Positions 58,376-64,000 of a stretch of 64,000 nucleotides of DNA are shown here, in pieces (position 1 is the first letter of the stretch; the number at the start of each line of letters is the position of its first letter). The notes below the pieces were generated by a model, which saw nothing but the letters and a program-made list of their open reading frames with translations, ran no database searches and had not been told where the DNA came from. The stretch is taken from the NCBI GenBank assembly GCA_016713445.1, contig JADJPB010000001.1:558001-622000 (forward strand). Reading direction: 5' to 3'. This stretch comes from Bacteroidota bacterium (GTDB lineage Bacteria > Bacteroidota > Bacteroidia > AKYH767-A > OLB10). The translations under genes were made by a program, and so were the position numbers.

Positions 58376-58809
58376 TATTGGAACTAGAATAATATTTTTA
58401 ATTGATTTTGAATTTTACTCCTTCGAACTTAAGAATTTCCCTAAAATTAGTATTACAAAATTGGAACCTGCCTTCGCTAATCGTGTGCGCTAATGCTAAA
58501 GCGGTGGCGCAAGGTACTGCAGTCAGGCGCGATGACACGGATAAACCATCCGTAGCTTTAGTCTTGGATGGTAAATTGGATTTTCACGGATTTTATTGTA
58601 GCTTTCAAAAGGGTTTTTAGATTTTAAAAATTTATTATGAGTTTTCTTTATTTCCTTGAGCATGCTATAAAATTCGGCATAGTTCTTAATGTTTGTCCAG
58701 CGCAGCCTTAGTGCCGCACTGCCATTGCGAGCAATTATTGCGTCTCATCCTAACTGTAAGCCATCTTTGCCCCTTTACGTATAATTTTCGAATTCCAGAA
58801 TTGATTTAT
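58376..58809. other. Intergenic region
   Basis: No convincing gene. A 72-codon plus-strand frame (58402-58620) lacks any recognisable domain or start context, and the right part shows nothing. The stretch near 58500-58560 is somewhat richer in GC than its surroundings. Confidence 0.5.
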
Positions 58810-59517
58810 TTATCCTTTATTTTTCTTCTTTTTATTCGTACTCTTCGTTCTCTTAAATTCATCTTGCACATAACTCACTCCTACTCCGAATCGGAAGAAG
58901 TTGAAATTTGTTTCAAAGTTTATGGAAGAGCTTACACTAAAGTACCATTTTTTTTTGATCTGCGTACGAAAATTTAAACCGATGTTGGGAGCTAAATAAA
59001 TATATTTCGAACCTATTTGATCGCTTTCATCGATATAACTGATGGGTATTGAATCTAGATGTCCATTGGGTAAAAGCCTATATCGGCTTCCAGAAATTTT
59101 ATCTCTCAAATAGAATTGAAATTCAAATCCACCTCTTATGGAAATGTCAAATTTCTCTTTTCGAATAAATTGATAATCGTAATTTATAGGGAAAAAAAGC
59201 AATTGTTTAATTTGGTGACTCGTTATTCTAGGTCCTGAACTTTGCGGACTAATTGTATAAACCACTGTGGTATCTACAGGATAATTGAATCTTTTATTAT
59301 AAGATAGGTACCCAATTCCCAAGAGTAAACTTGATCTCTTCGTATATCGAATCTTAAAATCCAATTCAAATTGGTTAGCCAAATACTTTGAATTGTAGCC
59401 GTTTCCTTGATTTATGTAAGCCGGCCCTGCAAGAAATGTGAAATCATAGGATTTTTGAGCCACAGATTTAGAGTTAAAACAGAAAGGCATAAATATTGAT
59501 ATTATAAAGACTCGCAT
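58810..59517 (-). CDS. Outer-membrane beta-barrel protein
   Basis: From the Met at 59517 the protein is about 235 aa with a signal peptide (VFIISIFMPFCFNSKSVAQ); the frame extends 27 codons further but without a sensible start. Alternating strands such as YDFTFLAGPAYI, RSSLLLGIGYLSY, FDISIRGGFEFQFYL and FFRFGVGVSYV fit an outer-membrane barrel of the OMP_b-brl type. The end is Lys-rich (KRTKSTNKKKK), which is not a normal barrel end and may be a loop or an error. Function unknown. Confidence 0.7.
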   Translation of the reverse strand: MRVFIISIFMPFCFNSKSVAQKSYDFTFLAGPAYINQGNGYNSKYLANQFELDFKIRYTKRSSLLLGIGYLSYNKRFNYPVDTTVVYTISPQSSGPRITSHQIKQLLFFPINYDYQFIRKEKFDISIRGGFEFQFYLRDKISGSRYRLLPNGHLDSIPISYIDESDQIGSKYIYLAPNIGLNFRTQIKKKWYFSVSSSINFETNFNFFRFGVGVSYVQDEFKRTKSTNKKKKNKG

Positions 59518-59629
59518 CGTCAACAAACGTAAGTATTGATTAATTATTATTAGAATTCGATTCTTGTAATTTGACTGTGAATTTTGAACGTACAGCATGT
59601 AGCTGTTTAATTATGTCTTATAAATTTAA

Positions 59630-59991
59630 TCAATCTAAATCTTTTCTACGAAACACAATCCTCCCTACCCTCGCTACTATAAACGGAATTGTAAAGAAAA
59701 AAACGGTGGCCATTCCCCAAAAAACATAGGGTCCATTTTCAGCAATAATAATTTCTTCATTCACTAGGAAACTAATAAATGGATCTACTCCATAGATTAG
59801 AAAAAAGATGAGTAACAGAATTCCAAAAATCATAGAAAAGTAGTAAGCCTTTCGATCTTTAATTTCCTGATTCGGATTTTTCTTCTTTAATCTTCGTAAG
59901 CAGTTTTTACTAAGATGGCCCATGCAAAAAAGAAGAGAACCCAAGTGAGCCACTCTAGAATCATAGAAATAGTTGCTGCTGATCCTTCCAT
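59630..59991 (-). CDS. Small membrane protein (one frameshift)
   Basis: About 120 aa from the ATG at 59991 (MEGSAATISMILEWLTWVLFFFAWAILVKTAYEDL) when one T is restored near 59890. Three membrane helices: about 10-27, 50-68 (FGILLLIFFLIYGV) and 90-108. The basic end is RIVFRRKDLD. No family is recognised. Confidence 0.6.
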
Positions 59992-60072
59992 CTGCCTAAA
60001 AGGGTATTCCCAATTTTTTATAAATTTTGACCATTAACCAAGCTGGTCCTATCAATAGAAATTGTAGATCTT

Positions 60073-60444
60073 TTAAAAGGAGGGTTTCTTCCCTTCAATT
60101 TTATGTCCCCAAAATTGACCAATCCATGCGGCTATAAACAGTCCGGCAAAGACTTCAAATCGATTCCCATAAAAATGAAAATTGATGTAAAAATCAAGTA
60201 CTATACAGATCAATCCCCAAACAAGCATTCCAATCCATAATGTTTTTGAAAGCATGAAGTAATAGACTGTCAAGAAGAGCAATGCTAATATAGCCAAATT
60301 TCCAAACATAGGAATACTGATCATGAAGAGAAATCCTGTGACACATAGGAAGATGATGGGAACGCAAATCCAATGAATGATAATATTTTGAGGATGTAGG
60401 TGACTCTCCGAGTACTCATCCATTAAGGAGTTTAGTGGTCGCAT
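60073..60444 (-). CDS. Mpo1/DUF962 family membrane protein
   Basis: A 123-aa protein. The start DEYSESHLHPQNIIIHWICVPIIF and the end AWIGQFWGHKIEGKKPSF both match the Mpo1/DUF962 family, with His residues at conserved places. The yeast member Mpo1 is an iron-dependent dioxygenase that shortens 2-hydroxy fatty acids; bacterial members are less studied. About four membrane helices. It is divergent from the lipoprotein hydrolase gene. Confidence 0.88.
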   Translation of the reverse strand: MRPLNSLMDEYSESHLHPQNIIIHWICVPIIFLCVTGFLFMISIPMFGNLAILALLFLTVYYFMLSKTLWIGMLVWGLICIVLDFYINFHFYGNRFEVFAGLFIAAWIGQFWGHKIEGKKPSF

Positions 60445-60510
60445 GTTGATTTCTTAAAATCTTTTCAAAATTAATAATAATTGAATGCCTGCAACCACTA
60501 TTTTTGGTTC

Positions 60511-61902
60511 ATGCGCTTATTTACACTTTTATGTCTTGCTGGATTAATCTCCTGTTCTGAAAGTAAGGTGGAGAAGGAGGATTCATTTTCCACGGAGGTT
60601 AGCACATCTACTCCTGTGGAGAAGTCTGGAAATATTTTTAGTTTTCAGCCCTGTCAACTCGATGCAAATTTACATTACTCCATTTACTACCCGACTCGAT
60701 TTAAAAACATTGAAAAATTCCCAATTCTCATTTTGTTTGACCCACATGGGGATCCTGATTTCCCGCTGGAAAAGTATAAGTCTTTGGCAGATGAATATGA
60801 TTTTATTTTACTCGCTTCTAAAGATTCAAAGAATGGAAATAGTGCGGAACAAACGGCAAACATTATTCAATCGATGTTGTATCAAAGTATTCAAATTGAG
60901 AAGGTAGATACGAATCAAATTTTTGTTGGCGGATTTAGCGGCGGCGCTCGTGTTGCATCGATGCTGGCGTTGTCGCCTTCAGGAGTGAAAGGACTTGTGA
61001 TTTGCGGCGCGGGAATTCCTGCAGGGTCTTGGACTGGTGTTCCTCCTCATCTTGTTATTGGAATTGCTGGAAATAGGGATATGAATTTGACGGAGATTAT
61101 AAATTTTAAAACCCATGATCCGAGAATGATGAGTCGTTATCACATTATTCGTTACTCCGGTGATCATGCTTGGCCCCTTTAAACCGTGATGGAGAATGCT
61201 TTTTTTGCATTTTCAGCGATTGCACAACGAGATCGATTCACTCCCGTGAATGTACAAAAGCTGGAAGCTGGACTTGATCATTTGAAGCAGCAATCCGATT
61301 CGGTAACGAGCACCATTGAGAAGGTAGAGTTGTATAAAAGCATGGTCAAGAATTTTCAAGGCATGATGGATATTCGTAATGTAGAAGATGAATTACAACG
61401 TTTGATGAATTCTATTGAGTACAAACAAGCATTATCTGTGGAAAATGAATTCAAGCAAATTGAAGACAAGAACCGTGCGTATTTTTTAAATGCTTTAGGT
61501 GTTAAAGATACCACGTGGTGGAGAACTGAATTCCAGCGATGGGATGCTATTACAAGCAGTAAAAGTCCATTAGCGTTTGAAGAGATGAAAAGTCGTGTGA
61601 AAGGGATGTTAAGTTTATCGACATTTATGTCACTCAATCGTGCTGTTGCTGCTTCGCATAAAGAGCAAAGTGCTTATTTTGCTGCTATCTATCGCCTGGT
61701 AGATCCTCAAAATGCTGAGGCTTGGTATTTATCAGCAGTAAGTGCTATCATGGATGGAAATTTGGAAAAGGGTATGCACTACTTAGACGAAGCCATCCGC
61801 TGTGGATTTAAAGATGTAACGCGATGTAGAATGGAACCTACCTTCGCATCGATTCAAAATGAAAGTAGATTTCAATCAAAAGTGAACCAGATAAATTATT
61901 AA
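60511..61902 (+). CDS. Alpha/beta-hydrolase lipoprotein (compensating indels)
   Basis: From the Met at 60511 the protein is about 463 aa, with lipobox LISC (Cys15). Residues of about 50-230 are an alpha/beta-hydrolase: YYPTRFKNIEKFPILILFDPHGDP, nucleophile Ser in GGFSGGARVAS, catalytic His in YSGDHAWP. An in-frame TAA at 61180-61182 interrupts it. Adding one C to the C4 run (61174-61177) and removing one A (61181-61183) gives HAWPPLTVMENAFF without shifting the rest, so the stop is almost certainly false. The C-terminal half is helical. It adjoins the ATP-grasp-like gene with 1 nt between them. Confidence 0.75.
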
Positions 61903-61903
61903 T

Positions 61904-63097
61904 ATGATACCATCAATACGAGAAGCCTACAACAAAGACTTCACAGAAGCGAAGTACAAAGGTTTTTTAAAAGAAATGAATGATGCTTTTAATTATGAAA
62001 TCGATTTCCGAGTTTCCGAATCACCCATCTTCATTAATAAAAATTTACGTAAAATAATTGAAAAAGCAGGAGAAGATATTGTCGATGTAATAGTGAATCC
62101 AAAATTTAAAGAGCAATCAGAAAATGCAATTCCCTCTGTGCTTAAAGTAAGTAATGAAGATAGCCATACGAAATTAATAGCTATTGATTTTGCAATTTGT
62201 GAGGATGGATTGGGCGGCTATATTCCTCAATTAATCGAATTGCAAGGATTCGCCTCGCTGTATTGTTATCAAGAATGGCTATCGACTATGTATCGGAAAC
62301 ATTTTTCGATTCCAGAAAATTTCGACAATAAATTTAATGGCTATACACACGATTCTTTTATTGCACGTATGAAGGAGATGGTGCTTGGTCATCAAGATCC
62401 GAATGAAACGGTGCTCTTAGAGATAGAGCCGTGGAAGCAACAGACGCAAATTGATTTTCATTGTGCAAGTCTTTACATGGGAATTCCTGTTGTTTGCTTG
62501 ACGGATGTTATTCGTGAAGGTCATTTCCTTTTCTATTTGAATAAGGGTAAGAAAACAAGAATTCGTCGCATCTATAATCGTGTAATATTTGATGAGCTTC
62601 TACAACGTCGCGACCTGAATTTGCAGTTTAATCTAACGGAAGATGTAGACGTAGAATGGGTAACTCATCCGAACTGGTTCTTTCGAATTTCTAAATACAC
62701 GATGCCCTTTTTGTCGGGGCCAAGCATTCCCAAAACCTATTTTGTGCATGAACTCCCGGCTATTCCCGACGATTTGGAAAACTGGGTATTGAAGCCGCTG
62801 TTTAGCTTTAGTGGACAAGGGGTGATTTTTGATGTTCAAAAGTCAGATATCCTCAAACTTGAAAATCCATCGAACTATATCCTCCAGAAAAAAGTAAAAT
62901 ACGCGGAAGCACTTCAATCTCCAACGGGACCCGTGAAATGTGAAATACGTTTGTTATACCTCTGGGGTGATGGAGAAGCGCGACCTACATTAACCATCAA
63001 TTTAGGAAGGATGAGTAAAGGCAAGATGATTGGCGTGCGATACAACCAGAACCTCGATTGGGTGGGCGGGACTACTTTTTTCCTTGAGAAAGACTAA
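61904..63097 (+). CDS. ATP-grasp-like protein of unknown function
   Basis: A 397-aa soluble protein. The C-terminal part has features of an ATP-grasp fold: NWVLKPLFSFSGQGVIF (Lys plus Gly loop), YILQKKVKYAE, and CEIRLLYLWGDGEARPTLTINLGRMSKG with acidic and Asn residues in the metal positions. The N-terminal half includes IPQLIELQGFASLYCYQEW. I cannot assign a substrate; peptide-bond or amide ligases use this fold. Its start lies 1 nt after the hydrolase lipoprotein gene, so the two are one operon. Confidence 0.65.
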   Translation: MIPSIREAYNKDFTEAKYKGFLKEMNDAFNYEIDFRVSESPIFINKNLRKIIEKAGEDIVDVIVNPKFKEQSENAIPSVLKVSNEDSHTKLIAIDFAICEDGLGGYIPQLIELQGFASLYCYQEWLSTMYRKHFSIPENFDNKFNGYTHDSFIARMKEMVLGHQDPNETVLLEIEPWKQQTQIDFHCASLYMGIPVVCLTDVIREGHFLFYLNKGKKTRIRRIYNRVIFDELLQRRDLNLQFNLTEDVDVEWVTHPNWFFRISKYTMPFLSGPSIPKTYFVHELPAIPDDLENWVLKPLFSFSGQGVIFDVQKSDILKLENPSNYILQKKVKYAEALQSPTGPVKCEIRLLYLWGDGEARPTLTINLGRMSKGKMIGVRYNQNLDWVGGTTFFLEKD

Positions 63098-63100
63098 AGT

Positions 63101-63328
63101 CTATTCAGGCTTTGGCTTGGGAGGTGGTAAGGCAAAAGCTACTGATTCGTGAATAAACTCACCCCTATGTGAGCTGTCGCAAAAGGGCATATTCTTTGAG
63201 TGGCCACAACGACATAATGAAACTACGTTTCTTCCTGCTAAATCGTATGGATTACCGTTTGCATCCACTATTTCAAATTCTCCTTCTACACGAATGGAGC
63301 CGTTCGAGTTAATCTTAATCGTTGTCAT
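63101..63328 (-). CDS. CDGSH iron-sulfur protein
   Basis: A 75-aa protein with one CDGSH-type site, LCRCGHSKNMPFCDSSH: three Cys and one His that bind a 2Fe-2S cluster. The start TTIKINSNGSIRVEGEFEIVDANG is a typical lead-in strand. Such small proteins are thought to store or pass on clusters or electrons. It is 6 nt downstream of a membrane protein gene on the same strand. Confidence 0.9.
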   Translation of the reverse strand: MTTIKINSNGSIRVEGEFEIVDANGNPYDLAGRNVVSLCRCGHSKNMPFCDSSHRGEFIHESVAFALPPPKPKPE

Positions 63329-63334
63329 ATTTTC

Positions 63335-63727
63335 TTAGTTTTTTCTTTCGGGCAGGTACGTATAAATAAGCATCAATCCGCAAATACAAGTACAAGACAT
63401 CATGATGTATAACACTACCATGATCGATTTGTTATAAGCATCGAAATTCATTTCGTGCTGAATAATACCTATCAGCGAAAGGAAATTAGCGATGGTTCTT
63501 TGAGTAAAAACAATAATTCCTCCGAATGAAAGCCCAAAACCCACCCATATCGCTTTGGCATTTTTGTTACAATACCAAGCGGTGCCCCATAAAGCTATGC
63601 CTAAAAGCAAGCCTGCCAACATCATGTTGAAAGCCTTGTTTCCAACAATCATATAGGCACCTAGACCGCTGATAATTAGTAAAGTTCCTTGAACGACAAG
63701 GGATCGAATATGAGGAAGAGAATGCAT
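63335..63727 (-). CDS. Four-helix membrane protein
   Basis: A 130-aa protein with four membrane helices (VVQGTLLIISGLGAYMIV, MMLAGLLLGIALWGTAW, AIWVGFGLSFGGIIVF, MVVLYIMMSCTCICGLMLIY). No family is recognised. Upstream of the CDGSH gene, probably co-transcribed with it. Confidence 0.65.
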   Translation of the reverse strand: MHSLPHIRSLVVQGTLLIISGLGAYMIVGNKAFNMMLAGLLLGIALWGTAWYCNKNAKAIWVGFGLSFGGIIVFTQRTIANFLSLIGIIQHEMNFDAYNKSIMVVLYIMMSCTCICGLMLIYTYLPERKN

Positions 63728-63863
63728 ATTTTGAAAGTCTAATTAGGGTATGAAATTAAGGCTTTATACCATATCTTCAAAGCACTGTGAAAATATCACT
63801 ATATTTTGGTAAAAATAATTTCATAATTAATTACGAATTAACAAGTCTTTCTCCTAGATTCGT

Positions 63864-63871
63864 TATTTTTG
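63864..63871 (+). promoter_or_regulatory. -7 promoter box of the glycosyltransferase gene
   Basis: TATTTTTG matches TAnnTTTG; it ends 19 nt before the ATG at 63891. No clear -33 element. Confidence 0.35.
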
Positions 63872-63890
63872 TAAAATCCCAAACTACTTA

Positions 63891-64000
63891 ATGACAACAC
63901 CTCCTACCCTTGACGAGATCACATCTAAAGCAGATATGCCAAAGATACTCATGCTTGGTTGGGAATTCCCTCCAGTAATTAATGGCGGTTTGGGTGTGGC
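63891..64000 (+). CDS. Glycogen synthase-like glycosyltransferase (partial, right edge)
   Basis: Only the first 36 codons are in the window. After a short polar lead the sequence reads ILMLGWEFPPVINGGLGVA, the ADP/UDP-sugar-binding start of GT4/GT5 glycogen or starch synthases. The rest lies beyond the edge. Confidence 0.8.
   Translation, partial: MTTPPTLDEITSKADMPKILMLGWEFPPVINGGLGV

Noticed and set aside
58402..58620. 72-codon plus-strand frame downstream of the glycosyltransferase
   Set aside because: No domain, no promoter and no start context; composition not clearly protein-like.
61180..61182. In-frame stop as a real stop between two genes or a recoded codon
   Set aside because: A C4 run and an A3 run within 10 nt explain it as a compensating indel pair, and both halves belong to one protein.

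Overview
The window is AT-rich DNA from a member of the Bacteroidota. The clade call rests on several independent signs: at least four proteins end in a type IX secretion (T9SS) sorting domain; the rpsA promoter is a perfect TTTG-N19-TAnnTTTG; Shine-Dalgarno sites are absent; and there are Bacteroidota-type families such as choice-of-anchor V proteins, an MbnP/MbnH-like pair, a DUF5011 lipoprotein and LytS/LytR-type signalling. No rRNA, tRNA or CRISPR array was found. The genus cannot be named from the sequence alone.

Layout. 0-7 kb: a lipoprotein, RNase Z, a T9SS protein, a STAS protein, pyrR-pyrB, a repeat-filled gap and rpsA. 7-10.6 kb: two tandem paralogous CXXCH/T9SS surface proteins. 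10.8-18.6 kb: cmk-ispH, a FemAB-like acyltransferase, a secreted prolyl oligopeptidase with a DUF5011 lipoprotein, a DinB-like protein and YbaB. 18.7-25.4 kb: two POT peptide transporters, a thioredoxin-like protein, an outer-membrane protein, pfkA and a Nudix hydrolase. 25.5-33 kb: a TIGR04325-type methyltransferase, a two-repeat secreted protein with a collagen-like protein, the MbnP/MbnH-like copper-protein pair and an OmpA-family protein. 33-46.5 kb is an accessory island: two broken small ORFs that look nuclease-like, a uracil-DNA-glycosylase-family protein, a DUF6508 plus agmatine-deiminase-like fusion, a secreted trypsin-like protease, and a type I restriction-modification locus (hsdM-hsdS, then an HUH transposase and a palindromic-repeat array, then hsdR). 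46.8-49.7 kb: an enoyl-CoA hydratase and PaaZ (phenylacetate catabolism). 50-64 kb: a LytS/LytR two-component pair, a polytopic membrane protein, dnaX, a GH3-family enzyme, a glycosyltransferase, envelope proteins, a lipoprotein hydrolase with an ATP-grasp-like partner, a CDGSH protein and the start of a glycogen-synthase-like glycosyltransferase that runs off the right edge.

Sequence quality dominates interpretation. About two dozen genes are interrupted by one- or two-base indels, mostly in homopolymer runs. The interrupted genes include ones that must work (rpsA, pyrB), and some indels lie in closely spaced compensating pairs. I read most of these as consensus errors of an unpolished assembly, not as real pseudogenes. 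The entries give the rejoined gene extents and the site of each break.

The intergenic DNA is unusually structured. There are two families of heptanucleotide tandem repeats placed at gene 3' ends, short palindromes with GACCCC/GGGGTC or GCCCT/AGGGC arms, a 66-bp tandem repeat, and several strong hairpin terminators. Three genes (pyrR, cmk, dnaX) have a TAnnTTTG box only 5-6 nt before the start codon, which suggests leaderless transcripts.
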